This document shows, piece after piece, positions 1-9,165 of a stretch of DNA of 49,379 bases (its first letter is position 1; each line of letters begins with the position of its first letter). The position numbers and the translations under genes are program-made. Source of the DNA: Gammaproteobacteria bacterium (lineage in GTDB: Bacteria > Pseudomonadota > Gammaproteobacteria > Thiohalobacterales > Thiohalobacteraceae); the NCBI GenBank assembly GCA_002699185.1, contig PABG01000041.1:1-49379 (forward strand). The letters are read 5' to 3'. Below the pieces are notes generated by a model. That model ran no database searches, had not been told where the DNA came from, and saw nothing but the letters and a program-made list of their open reading frames with translations.

Positions 1-1
1 A

Positions 2-1666
2 CCGCTGCTCAACGGCTTCCTGTCCAAGGAGATGTTCTTCGCCGAGGCGGTCAGCGCCAGCACCTACCTCCAGCTGGGCTGGCTGCTGCCGGCCCTGGTC
101 ACCCTGGCCGGCGTGTTCGCCGTGGCCTACTCCTTCCGCTTCATCCACGACGTCTTCTTCAACGGCGAGCCCATCGATCTGCCGAAGATGCCGCACGAAC
201 CGCCGCGCTGGATGAAGGTGCCGGTGGAGATGCTGGTCGCCCTGTGTCTGCTGGTAGGCATCCTCCCGGGGCTGACCGTGGAGCCGATCCTCACCCTGGC
301 CGCCGGCGGCGTGCTGCAGACCGCGCCGCCGCACTTCGACCTGGCCATCTGGCACGGCGTCAGTCCGGCACTGCTGATGAGCGTGGCCGCACTGGTCGGC
401 GGCGGGCTGGTCTATGCGGCGCGCTATCCGCTGTTCCGGCTGCACGACCGCTGCGAGCCCTGGTGCCAGGCGAAATCCGTATTCGACGCCCTGATGACCG
501 GCCTGTTCGCCACCGCGACCGGGCTGACCCGGGCCCTGGACAGCCGCTCGCTGCCGCGCATGATCGCCCTGTTCGTGGCCTTCGCCGTACTGCTGGGGCT
601 GGCCGGCTGGGTGGGCGGCGGCGGGCCGCTGACCGGCAGCCGCGCGACCCTGCCGGTCGACGGCATCAGCCTGCTGGCCGCCGCCGGCCTGATCGCGGCC
701 GCGCTGGCCACGGTGATCCTGCATCGCCAGCGCCTGGTCGCGCTGGTGCTGATCGGCGCCGTGGGCCTGGTGGTCTCGCTCATCTTCATCAAGTTCTCCG
801 GCCCCGACCTGGCGCTGACCCAGCTGTCGGTGGAGGTGGTCACCATCGTGCTGCTGCTGCTGGCGCTCTACTTCCTGCCCCAGGAGGCGCCGGCGGACTC
901 CTCCGGCCCGCGTCGCGGCCGCGATGCCGTCCTGGCCGTGGCGGCCGGTACCGGCACCGGGCTGCTGGCCTGGGCGGTGCTGACCCGGCCGCTGGAGAGC
1001 ATCTCGGATTATTTCCTCGCCAACAGCGTGCCGGGCGGCGGCGGGCACAACGTGGTCAATGTCATCCTGGTGGATTTCCGCGGCTTCGACACCCTGGGCG
1101 AGATCACGGTGCTGGGCATCGCCGCGCTCGGCATCTACGCCATGCTGGAACACCTGGTCCTGCCCGGCCCGGCCTATGACAGCCGCGGCCGGCCCTGGAA
1201 CTGGGACATGCACCCGGCGGTGATGGCCTCGCTGACGCGGCTGCTGCTGCCGCTGGCGCTGCTGGTCTCGGCCTTCATCTTCCTGCGCGGCCACAACCTG
1301 CCCGGCGGCGGTTTCATCGCCGGGCTGATCACCGCCGTGGCCATCATCATGCAGTACCTGGCCAACGGCGTGGAGTGGACCCAGTCGCGGCTGCCGGCCA
1401 ACATGCACCCGCTGGTCGGACTGGGCCTGCTGGTGGCCACCGCCACCGGACTGGTGAGCCTGATCTACGGCTATCCCTTCCTGACCTCGGCCTACAGCCA
1501 TGTGCACTGGCCGGTGGTCGGGGACTTCGAGATCGCCTCGGCCATCGCCTTCGATCTCGGGGTCTACATGGTGGTGGTGGGCGCAACCCTGCTGATCCTC
1601 ATCCACCTGGGCCTGATGCACAGCGCCAGCCACACGCCGCGCCCGACCGCGGGAGACTATCGCTGA
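2..1666 (+). CDS. mrpA: Na+/H+ antiporter subunit A with fused C-terminal MnhB/MrpB domain (5' truncated by window edge)
   Basis: Frame open from window start (PLLNGFLSKEMFFAEA...); multi-TM MrpA C-terminal half followed by MnhB-like segment (LRGHNLPGGGFIAGLI...); followed by C-G subunits. Confidence 0.9.
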   Translation, partial: PLLNGFLSKEMFFAEAVSASTYLQLGWLLPALVTLAGVFAVAYSFRFIHDVFFNGEPIDLPKMPHEPPRWMKVPVEMLVALCLLVGILPGLTVEPILTLAAGGVLQTAPPHFDLAIWHGVSPALLMSVAALVGGGLVYAARYPLFRLHDRCEPWCQAKSVFDALMTGLFATATGLTRALDSRSLPRMIALFVAFAVLLGLAGWVGGGGPLTGSRATLPVDGISLLAAAGLIAAALATVILHRQRLVALVLIGAVGLVVSLIFIKFSGPDLALTQLSVEVVTIVLLLLALYFLPQEAPADSSGPRRGRDAVLAVAAGTGTGLLAWAVLTRPLESISDYFLANSVPGGGGHNVVNVILVDFRGFDTLGEITVLGIAALGIYAMLEHLVLPGPAYDSRGRPWNWDMHPAVMASLTRLLLPLALLVSAFIFLRGHNLPGGGFIAGLITAVAIIMQYLANGVEWTQSRLPANMHPLVGLGLLVATATGLVSLIYGYPFLTSAYSHVHWPVVGDFEIASAIAFDLGVYMVVVGATLLILIHLGLMHSASHTPRPTAGDYR

Positions 1667-1995
1667 TGGAAGCCCTCGTCGCCGTCATCATCGGGGTCCT
1701 GACCGCCTGCGGGGTGTATCTCAGCCTGCGCCGGCGCAGCTTTCCGGTGGTGCTGGGCATCACCCTGCTGTCCTATGCCGTGAACCTGTTCCTGTTCGCC
1801 ATGGGCCGGCTGACCATCGGCCAGCCGGCCGTCATTGATGCAGCCGCAACCGGTTACACCGATCCGCTGCCACAGGCGCTGGTGCTGACCGCCATCGTCA
1901 TCAGCTTCGCCATGACCGCCTTCGTCATCATGCTCGCGCTCAAGGCCCGCGCCGAGCTGGGCGACGACCGCGTCGACGGGAACCGGTCGACATGA
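1666..1995 (+). CDS. mrpC: Na+/H+ antiporter subunit C (MrpC/MnhC, NuoK-like)
   Basis: ATG at 1666 overlaps the TGA of the previous gene; MEALVAVIIGVLTACGVYLSLRRRSFPVVLGITLLSYAVNL; part of 1375..1995 ORF. Confidence 0.9.
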   Translation: MEALVAVIIGVLTACGVYLSLRRRSFPVVLGITLLSYAVNLFLFAMGRLTIGQPAVIDAAATGYTDPLPQALVLTAIVISFAMTAFVIMLALKARAELGDDRVDGNRST

Positions 1996-3503
1996 TGCAG
2001 CATCTGGTCATCGCGCCCGTCCTGCTGCCGCTGCTGGCCGGTATCGCCCTGCTGCTGCTGCGGCCGCTGCCCATCGGCTGGCGCCGGGTGCTGAGTATTC
2101 TCGCGGTACTGGCCCAGGTCGGGCTGGCGCTGCTGCTGCTCGCGCGCATTGCTGACGGCAGCATCCTCACCTATGCCCTGGGCGATTGGCCGGCACCCTA
2201 TGGCATTGTGCTGGTGGCCGACCGGCTGGCCGCGGGCATGCTGCTGATCACCGCCCTGCTGGGCCTGCTGGCCCTGCTCCATGCGAGCCGGGGCACCGAC
2301 CTGGAAGGCCGGCATTTCCATGTGCTGTTCCAGCTGCAGCTGTTTGGTCTGAACGGGGCCTTCCTCACCGGCGACCTGTTCAACCTGTTCGTCTTCTTCG
2401 AGATCCTGCTGCTGGCCTCCTACGGCCTGCTGCTGCATGGCGGCGGGCCGGAGCGCACCCGCGCCGGGCTGCACTTCGTGGTCATCAACCTGGCCGGCTC
2501 CACCCTGTTCCTGTTCGCGGTCGGCACCCTCTATGGCGTGCTCGGCACCCTCAACATGGCCGACCTGGCCCGACGCATGGCCCAGGTCGGGCCGGCCGAA
2601 CTGGGCCTGGTCCAGGCGGCCGGACTGCTGCTGTTCGGGGTGTTCGCGCTCAAGGCCGCGCTGGTGCCGCTGTACCTGTGGCTGCCCGCCGCCTATGCCG
2701 GCACCAGCGCGCCGGTGGCGGCCCTGTTCGCGGTCATGACCAAGGTCGGGGTCTACAGCATCGTACGCCTGGACACCCTGATCTTCGGCACGCAGGCCGG
2801 TGACAGTGCTCACCTGCTGGGCGACTGGCTGCTGCCGCTGGCCCTGGTCACGCTGGCCCTCGGCATGGCCGGGGTGGTGGCCAGCACCGGCCTGCGCCAG
2901 CAGACCGCCTACCTGGTCGTGGCCTCGGTCGGCACCCTGCTCACCGCCGCCGGACTGGGCACGGCCGACGGGCTGGCCGCCGGCCTCTACTACCTGCCGC
3001 ACACCACCTTCGCCGCCGGCGCCCTGTTCCTGCTGGCCGACGGCATCGCCCGCCGCCGCGGCGAGCTGGCCGACCGCTTCGCCCCGGACGGCAGCATGAG
3101 CCATCCGCGCCTGCTGGGCGGGCTGTTCTTCATCACCGCCGTGCTGATCGCCGGCCTGCCGCCGCTGTCGGGCTTCCTGGCCAAGTTCCTCATCCTGCGC
3201 GCGGCCCTGCCGCATCCGGACCTGGCCTGGATAATGACGGTGGTGCTGGTGACCAGCCTGCTGGCGGTGATCGCCCTGGCCCGCAGCGGCAGTGTGCTGT
3301 TCTACCGCGCACGGGTGGTCAATGCGCCTGCGGGCGAGCGTCTGCTGCCGGAACTGGCACCCGCCACCGCGCTGCTGCTGCTGTGCCTGGGACTGGTCCT
3401 CTGGGCCGGGCCGGTGCATGAGTACAGCCTGCGCACGGCCCAGCAGCTGTACCACCCGCAGATCTACATCGACGCCGTGCTGGGCCGGGAGGTCGCACCA
3501 TGA
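1992..3503 (+). CDS. mrpD: Na+/H+ antiporter subunit D (MrpD/MnhD)
   Basis: 503-aa multi-TM protein with proton-antiporter family motifs; 4-nt overlap with mrpC. Confidence 0.92.
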   Translation: MMQHLVIAPVLLPLLAGIALLLLRPLPIGWRRVLSILAVLAQVGLALLLLARIADGSILTYALGDWPAPYGIVLVADRLAAGMLLITALLGLLALLHASRGTDLEGRHFHVLFQLQLFGLNGAFLTGDLFNLFVFFEILLLASYGLLLHGGGPERTRAGLHFVVINLAGSTLFLFAVGTLYGVLGTLNMADLARRMAQVGPAELGLVQAAGLLLFGVFALKAALVPLYLWLPAAYAGTSAPVAALFAVMTKVGVYSIVRLDTLIFGTQAGDSAHLLGDWLLPLALVTLALGMAGVVASTGLRQQTAYLVVASVGTLLTAAGLGTADGLAAGLYYLPHTTFAAGALFLLADGIARRRGELADRFAPDGSMSHPRLLGGLFFITAVLIAGLPPLSGFLAKFLILRAALPHPDLAWIMTVVLVTSLLAVIALARSGSVLFYRARVVNAPAGERLLPELAPATALLLLCLGLVLWAGPVHEYSLRTAQQLYHPQIYIDAVLGREVAP

Positions 3504-3991
3504 TCCAGCGTCTGCTGCCGCATCCTCTGCTCACCCCCATCCTGGCCCTGATATGGATGCTGCTGGCGAACGAATTCAGCGCCGGGCACGCGCTGCTGGG
3601 CCTGCTGCTGGGCTGGGCCATCCCCATCTTCACCCTGCGTTTCTGGCCGGAGCAGACCCGCATCCGCCGGCCGCTGACCCTGCTGCGCTTCATCGCCGTG
3701 GTGCTGTATGACATCCTCATCGCCAACCTGGCTGTGGCGAAGCTGATCGTCAGCCGCCCCCGCCGCCTGCAGCCGGCCTTCCTGGAGGTGCCGCTGGACG
3801 TACGCTCGGACCTGGCCATCAGCCTGCTGGCCAACACCATCTCGCTCACCCCGGGCACGGTCTCCGCCGAACTCTCGCCCGAGCGCGACCGGCTGCTGGT
3901 GCACGCCCTGCATGCGACCGATACCGAGGCCCTGGTGGCGACCATCAAGACGCGCTACGAGGCACCGCTGAAGGAGGTCTTCGAGGAATGA
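3500..3991 (+). CDS. mrpE: Na+/H+ antiporter subunit E (MrpE/MnhE)
   Basis: Size, position and MnhE-like sequence; 4-nt overlap with mrpD. Confidence 0.88.
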   Translation: MIQRLLPHPLLTPILALIWMLLANEFSAGHALLGLLLGWAIPIFTLRFWPEQTRIRRPLTLLRFIAVVLYDILIANLAVAKLIVSRPRRLQPAFLEVPLDVRSDLAISLLANTISLTPGTVSAELSPERDRLLVHALHATDTEALVATIKTRYEAPLKEVFEE

Positions 3992-4257
3992 TCGACACCG
4001 CGCTCACCATCGCCTTCACCCTGGTCGGGCTGGCCGTGGCGTTGAGCCTGTGGCGGCTGCTGCGCGGCCCGGACGCGCCGGACCGGATACTGGCACTGGA
4101 CACCCTGTATGTGAACACCATCGCCCTGCTGGTGCTGTTCGGCATCCAGATCGACAGCAATATCTACTTCGAGGCGGCCCTGCTGATCGCCCTGATGGGC
4201 TTCGTGGGAACGGTCGCGCTGTGCAAGTACCTGCTGCGCGGGGACATCATCGAGTGA
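3988..4257 (+). CDS. mrpF: Na+/H+ antiporter subunit F (MrpF/MnhF)
   Basis: 89 aa, RLLRGPDAPDRILALDTLYVNTIALLVLFGI typical MrpF. Confidence 0.9.
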   Translation: MIDTALTIAFTLVGLAVALSLWRLLRGPDAPDRILALDTLYVNTIALLVLFGIQIDSNIYFEAALLIALMGFVGTVALCKYLLRGDIIE

Positions 4258-4262
4258 ACGTC

Positions 4263-4583
4263 ATGCTGGAATACGTGCTTGCATTTCTGATCATCGCCGG
4301 CGGCGCCTTCACCTTCATCGGCTCGCTGGGCCTGGCCCGGCTGCGCGATTTCTACAGCCGTCTGCACGGCCCGACCAAGGCCACCACCCTGGGCGTGGGC
4401 TGCGTGCTGATCGCCTCGGCGGTGTATTTCAGCCAGGGCGATCAACCCAGCCTGCACGAGATCCTGATCACCCTGTTCCTGTTCATCACCGCGCCGGTCA
4501 GCGCCCACCTGCTGGCCAAGGCGGCGCTGCATCTGAAGCTGACCTCGGTGGCGCGGCGGCCGGAGTCGGAAAACCTGGAGTGA
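4263..4583 (+). CDS. mrpG: Na+/H+ antiporter subunit G (MrpG/MnhG)
   Basis: MLEYVLAFLIIAGGAFTFIGSLGLARLRDFYSRLHGPTKATTLG; internal ATG in ORF 4050..4583. Confidence 0.88.
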   Translation: MLEYVLAFLIIAGGAFTFIGSLGLARLRDFYSRLHGPTKATTLGVGCVLIASAVYFSQGDQPSLHEILITLFLFITAPVSAHLLAKAALHLKLTSVARRPESENLE

Positions 4584-4616
4584 TCGGCGCCGGCCGGGAT
4601 GCCGGACACCGGGACC

Positions 4617-5597
4617 TCAGTCGTCGATCTCGATGCTGATATCGCGATGCAGCTTATCGTTCTTGATCAGATCCGCCAGGCGCACGGGGCGTCTGGTCTC
4701 AACCTCGATCTCAAGATTGCCGCCCTTTTCGATGAAGCCCTGCAGAGCCTCGATGCTGTCTTCGTCCAGGTCACCCGCTGTCACCTGCTGCTTCATCTGC
4801 GGATTGACGCCGACATGCATTCCCGCCTTGACGGCTTCGAACGGGACCTCTTTCTCGTTCAGGGCAGTGGCATAGTTGTATGAACCCAGGGCGGACAGAT
4901 GCGCCATGCGTTCGAAGGCGCCATAGTCCTCAAGCCCGGCGCGGGCGCCGACCAGTTCGATACGGCCGAACTCGGCCAACAGCTGCTCGGGCGCGAAGAT
5001 AGCGGCCTGGATCTGTTTTTCAGGATCGATCTCGAACAGCGGCCGGGTTCGCTGCAGCCTGAGTTCGATTTCATTACGGGCAAGGTTCTCCGCATCCAGT
5101 TCCACCGTCAGAGTGAGCTTTTCGTCATCGCGCTCGTAGGCATACCCCACTGCGCCGTCGAGCCGGGTCTCCTTTATACCCAGGGTGCGCGCCAGCCTGA
5201 GCGGCTCGGCCAGCATCTGGTAGAGCACATTCTCCTGGATCTGATCGGGCCCGGGATCGGTGACGAGTCCGTAGCCGCTGAAGCGGATGTGCTTGCGGTT
5301 TTCATCACGGGCGCCGGCGATTTCCACCCTGTCCAGTCGGCCGGTGATCCGCTGCTGCTGATCGCCGAATTCCATCAGGACAATGTTCAGATCCACCTCC
5401 TTCAGCGCGATACTGTCCGACAGCGGCGAGTAGGAGGCGTCGTCATAGCGGATGGCATCGGTGAGGTCCTTGTCGTAGAGGAAATCCTCGAAGGCCTCCA
5501 CCCCCCGGGCCGAGGCATAGAAATAGCCGCCGGCCAGCACGATGACCAGCCCGGCCGCGACACCATAGATCAGGTTCCTGTTATTGAGTGCGCTCAT
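4617..5597 (-). CDS. uncharacterised single-TM-anchored periplasmic protein (326 aa)
   Basis: N-terminal hydrophobic helix (YGVAAGLVIVLAGGYFYA) then soluble, probably beta-rich region; 10-nt gap to upstream gene. Confidence 0.75.
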   Translation of the reverse strand: MSALNNRNLIYGVAAGLVIVLAGGYFYASARGVEAFEDFLYDKDLTDAIRYDDASYSPLSDSIALKEVDLNIVLMEFGDQQQRITGRLDRVEIAGARDENRKHIRFSGYGLVTDPGPDQIQENVLYQMLAEPLRLARTLGIKETRLDGAVGYAYERDDEKLTLTVELDAENLARNEIELRLQRTRPLFEIDPEKQIQAAIFAPEQLLAEFGRIELVGARAGLEDYGAFERMAHLSALGSYNYATALNEKEVPFEAVKAGMHVGVNPQMKQQVTAGDLDEDSIEALQGFIEKGGNLEIEVETRRPVRLADLIKNDKLHRDISIEIDD

Positions 5598-5607
5598 GGC
5601 TGTGTCC

Positions 5608-7521
5608 TCAGGGATTGGCGGCCAGGTTGAATTCCATGTCCTCGTCCTCGTACCAGGCCTTCATCATGTCCTCGACCTCCATTTCCTCAAGGCATTTGTC
5701 CGTCGTGCAGGCCACGGCCTGATCCACGGCAATCTCGAATACCGGCCGGCCCTTGGCGTCGAACTCGAACCCGAATTCAGGCTCCATGCGGATCAGCATC
5801 CAGCCATCCAGTTCCACGCCGCTGGCATTGTGGCTGACCTGCATGGCATAGGGCGCCTCGATCTCGCCAGCGTCGGCCTCGACCAGCAGATACAGCGGTC
5901 CGGGCAGGCGCACCCGGCCGGCGTCCACCTGAGTCAGATACTGAGCCGGATGGGCAAGCGCCAGCGCCCCGCCCAGGGCGCTGCCGTGGTAGGCGCGGGT
6001 GCTGGTGAAATCGATGCGATGCCGTGCCAGCTGCTCCCTCGCCAGCTGCAGCGTGGCGTAGAACCGCACCCGGTCGTAGGGTGAGGCGTTCGCCAGTTCC
6101 TGATACTGCCTGTCCAGGCTGGACTGGTGCTGCGCCCGCAACTGGGCCAGACGCTGGCGCTCCATCTCCTCACGTCTGCGCTCGGCCTCGGCAAAGGCCG
6201 CGCGCTTGGCCGCGAAGTCGGTATCGACCTGCACCATCCAGGGCGTGCCGCGCTGGCGCAGGGCGCGCCCGGCCTTGTGGAAGGCGGTGTCGGGGTTCCG
6301 GGCATTGAGATTCTTCTGATAGTCGGCGGTCGGCGTCAGGGAGAAGCTGTCGGTGATGACGAAGCTGACCTGACCGAACTGGTTGGTATTGCTGTAGCCG
6401 AAGAAATCCCGGTATATCGCCGTGATCGACTGCGCCAGCGTCGTGGCGGCGGGATCGGCCTTGAGCGCGTCATTGTCGGTGAGGACGATGATGGGGGTGT
6501 TCTCCAGACGCCAGACCTGGTTGTTGCCATTCACATAAGTGGCGAAATAATGCGCCCGCAGTTCCGGGTCCTGTCCCAGCCAGACCAGCAGCTTGTCCGA
6601 GGTGAAGGAGCGGTTCCAGCGGTCCGTGGTGGTGGTCCTGTTGCGGGCCACCACCTGGCGCGGCAGGCCACGGTCGAGATTGAAGCCGTCGACCCAGTAG
6701 CCGTTCAGCGAGGCGAAGGGCTGTTTCTGGCCCTCGTAGTAGAAGCGGGCCTGAGTCGGGCGGTTCTTCACCCTGGAGTGGACATAGCCATTGATGCAGT
6801 CATACTCCCGCGTCATTTCGAAGCTCGGCCCGAATTGGGCCTGGATATCGAAGAAGGCGCGGATGCGGCAGCCGTCGGTGCGGCTGGTGATTTCCTGCGC
6901 CTTCCCGGTCTCGCCGCTGACGCGGAGCAGGCCGCCGGGCTTCCAGCCGGCGATCTCCAGCGCCGGCGGCGCGGCCGGCACCGCTTCGGTCACTGCCTCA
7001 GCTTCGGCGGCAGGCGTGGTCACGGATGCGGGTGCCGGTGCGGATGCGGGCGCGGGTGCAGGAGCGGATGGCGTGGTTGCCGGGGAATCGGGGGTGGATG
7101 CAGCCGCCGCGGCGGGCGGGACGGAGGCCGGCTCGGAGGGCGGCTCGGATCCGGGGACCGCCGCGGCCGGCGGTGACACCGGTATCTGCTGAGCGATCCA
7201 GCCGTTGCCGCGCTCGGCCCGGCCGGTCCAGACGGCCCTGTCCCCGGCCCGGCCCTCGATGCTCATGGTCTGTGCCTCGGTGCACTCACGCACCAGCACG
7301 TGCCCGAGCTTCTGCAGAATATCCAGATATTCCCCGGTCGCGAACCTGCCGGCGTCGCCGGCACTGACCTGCATCCGGACGTCCTCCCGGCACCAGGGCT
7401 CGCCCAGCGCGGTAAAGGACATGTCCAGCGATTTACTGTGAGCGAAAACCTTGTCGGCATGCGCCGGCGCTATCATGCAACTGGCAAATGCGGCTGCCAG
7501 AACCCGCCGTTGATACTTCAT
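5608..7521 (-). CDS. uncharacterised secreted protein with Pro/Ala-rich linker (637 aa)
   Basis: Signal peptide MKYQRRVLAAAFASCMIAPAHA; Ala/Pro/Ser low-complexity linker; charged coiled-coil-like stretch; acidic C terminus; 9-nt gap to upstream gene. Confidence 0.78.
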   Translation of the reverse strand: MKYQRRVLAAAFASCMIAPAHADKVFAHSKSLDMSFTALGEPWCREDVRMQVSAGDAGRFATGEYLDILQKLGHVLVRECTEAQTMSIEGRAGDRAVWTGRAERGNGWIAQQIPVSPPAAAVPGSEPPSEPASVPPAAAAASTPDSPATTPSAPAPAPASAPAPASVTTPAAEAEAVTEAVPAAPPALEIAGWKPGGLLRVSGETGKAQEITSRTDGCRIRAFFDIQAQFGPSFEMTREYDCINGYVHSRVKNRPTQARFYYEGQKQPFASLNGYWVDGFNLDRGLPRQVVARNRTTTTDRWNRSFTSDKLLVWLGQDPELRAHYFATYVNGNNQVWRLENTPIIVLTDNDALKADPAATTLAQSITAIYRDFFGYSNTNQFGQVSFVITDSFSLTPTADYQKNLNARNPDTAFHKAGRALRQRGTPWMVQVDTDFAAKRAAFAEAERRREEMERQRLAQLRAQHQSSLDRQYQELANASPYDRVRFYATLQLAREQLARHRIDFTSTRAYHGSALGGALALAHPAQYLTQVDAGRVRLPGPLYLLVEADAGEIEAPYAMQVSHNASGVELDGWMLIRMEPEFGFEFDAKGRPVFEIAVDQAVACTTDKCLEEMEVEDMMKAWYEDEDMEFNLAANP

Positions 7522-7530
7522 GCCGCCTCC

Positions 7531-8370
7531 TCAGCCCAGTTCCCAGACGCCGTCGGGCTTCTGGCAGGCCTGGGTGGTTTCCTGCTCCGTTCCCTTGTCG
7601 GTATTGACGCTGATCTCGACCTCGCGGCACCCGCGCTGGGCGGTGACGGTGGAGGTGGAGGTCTCCACCGCATCCAGGTCGATGCCGGCGAAGCCCTCCT
7701 GCTTCGGCAGGGTCTCGACCTGCTCGCTGTCCAGGTCGATCCCCCTGGCCTGGGCGGCTTCCACCGGGTTGTAGGGCTGGACATAGTCCCCGTGGACATA
7801 GCCCATGGTCACGCCCTGCTTGGCCAGCATCAGCCAGCCGTTGTCGGTGCGTCCCGCCGAGGTGACCACGTCGCCGGTATCCAGCGTGGTGATGATGCCG
7901 TAGCGGGTACCGGGACCGGCCCGCACCCGCAGCGCGGAGGTGGTTTCATACTGTCGGTTTTCCAGCTTGATGCTGGGCACGGCTTCAACCGTGCTCAGGC
8001 GCTTGATCTGCTTCGGCTCGCTCTGGTAACTGATCTCGCCGGTCTTGATCTCGGCCGAAGCACCGCTGCGGTCGCTGTTCCAGCTGGCCACGCCGGCGTT
8101 TTCCTGCTCCAGGGCCTCCACCGTCGAGGCGGCCAGGGCCTTGCGGTCCTGCTCGTCCAGGTGCCGGCCGATGGCCCGGCCGGCATAATAGCCCGCCGCA
8201 CCCCCGATGGCCGCACCCAGCCACTTGTTGTCGCCGGCCACGGCCGCGCCCAGCACGGCGCCGCCGATCGCACCCAGGGTCGCGCCCCAGTCTTCCTTGG
8301 AGGGATTGCTCTGACAGCCGGCGGCCAGCGCCACGGCCAGAAGGGATGGAACCAGTGTCTTGGTCTGCAT
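7531..8370 (-). CDS. glycine-zipper lipoprotein with SH3-like domain
   Basis: Lipobox-like LAAGCQ; GATLGAIGGAVLGAAVAG...GAAIGGAAGYYAGRAIG glycine zipper; LRVRAGPGTRYGIITTLDTGDVV SH3-like segment. Confidence 0.82.
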   Translation of the reverse strand: MQTKTLVPSLLAVALAAGCQSNPSKEDWGATLGAIGGAVLGAAVAGDNKWLGAAIGGAAGYYAGRAIGRHLDEQDRKALAASTVEALEQENAGVASWNSDRSGASAEIKTGEISYQSEPKQIKRLSTVEAVPSIKLENRQYETTSALRVRAGPGTRYGIITTLDTGDVVTSAGRTDNGWLMLAKQGVTMGYVHGDYVQPYNPVEAAQARGIDLDSEQVETLPKQEGFAGIDLDAVETSTSTVTAQRGCREVEISVNTDKGTEQETTQACQKPDGVWELG

Positions 8371-8647
8371 GAGTTCAACCTCAGATATTTATTGTTTTCC
8401 ATCGGTTGCGGCGGACAGCCGCCATCTGAAGATCCACTCAATACTTATAGCACGCGGCTCCCCATTCACAAGTCAGCATTTGCTTACATGAACTGTACCG
8501 CCACCACCCGGATTCGATGGCCACGGCAAACCACGGCTGAACTGGGAACCCTGCCTCCCGGGGTGCCCTGCAGCTGGAGCAGCGGGAATCCTTGCTGTTC
8601 AGGAGAATGGGCAGGGCTGGCGCGGGTGGCCGGTACAGGGACGGCGA

Positions 8648-9124
8648 TTACAGGTCGGAAAGCTGATTCGAGGTACGACGCAGGTTGTAGCTGACGGTCC
8701 TGGCCAGATGACGCAGGATCTTCACCCCCACATGGGGCTCGGCCGCGATGATGGCATCCAGTCCCTGGCGGTCCAGCACCGTGACCGAGGCGGGCGACCG
8801 CGCCCGGATGGTGGCGGAACGCGGCAGACCGTCGAGCAGGGCCATTTCACCGATGGCCGTACCGGCACTGAAGCGGGACACGATCTTTTCGTTGTTGTTG
8901 AAGTCTTTCTTGACGGCTTCCAGCTGTCCATCGGTGACAAAGGCGGCAAAATCGCTCTGGTCGCCTTCGGCGAACAGAACATCGCCGGCATCCAGTTCAA
9001 TGGTACCGATGTAGGGGTCGATCTTCCTGAGATCGTCCTCATTGAGCGCCCGGAACAACGGCGTGTGATCAATGCCATCCACGACAGCACCCTCCCTGCG
9101 AATCCCCGGCCGGAAGCCGTTCAT
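8648..9124 (-). CDS. cyclic nucleotide-binding domain protein
   Basis: LFAEGDQSDFAAFVTDGQLEAV...GTAIGEMALLDGLPRSATIRARSP cNMP-binding signature. Confidence 0.85.
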   Translation of the reverse strand: MNGFRPGIRREGAVVDGIDHTPLFRALNEDDLRKIDPYIGTIELDAGDVLFAEGDQSDFAAFVTDGQLEAVKKDFNNNEKIVSRFSAGTAIGEMALLDGLPRSATIRARSPASVTVLDRQGLDAIIAAEPHVGVKILRHLARTVSYNLRRTSNQLSDL

Positions 9125-9165
9125 CAGTCATAACGGCCGCCGCGCGGCCTTTCTGAAGCTTCCGC

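Noticed and set aside
1854-3455. 533-aa minus-strand ORF opposite mrpC/mrpD
   Set aside because: Shadow ORF in GC-rich DNA with extreme Gln/Gly content; mrpD is unambiguous.
7001-7170. Possible minisatellite in the Ala/Pro linker of the 637-aa gene
   Set aside because: Irregular ggtgcgggtgcggatgcggg-like units without a fixed period; better explained as a low-complexity peptide linker.
6127-7176. 349-aa plus-strand ORF with Gly/Cys/Arg-rich tail
   Set aside because: Antisense of the Ala/Pro linker in the 637-aa gene; the GC-repeat composition explains it.
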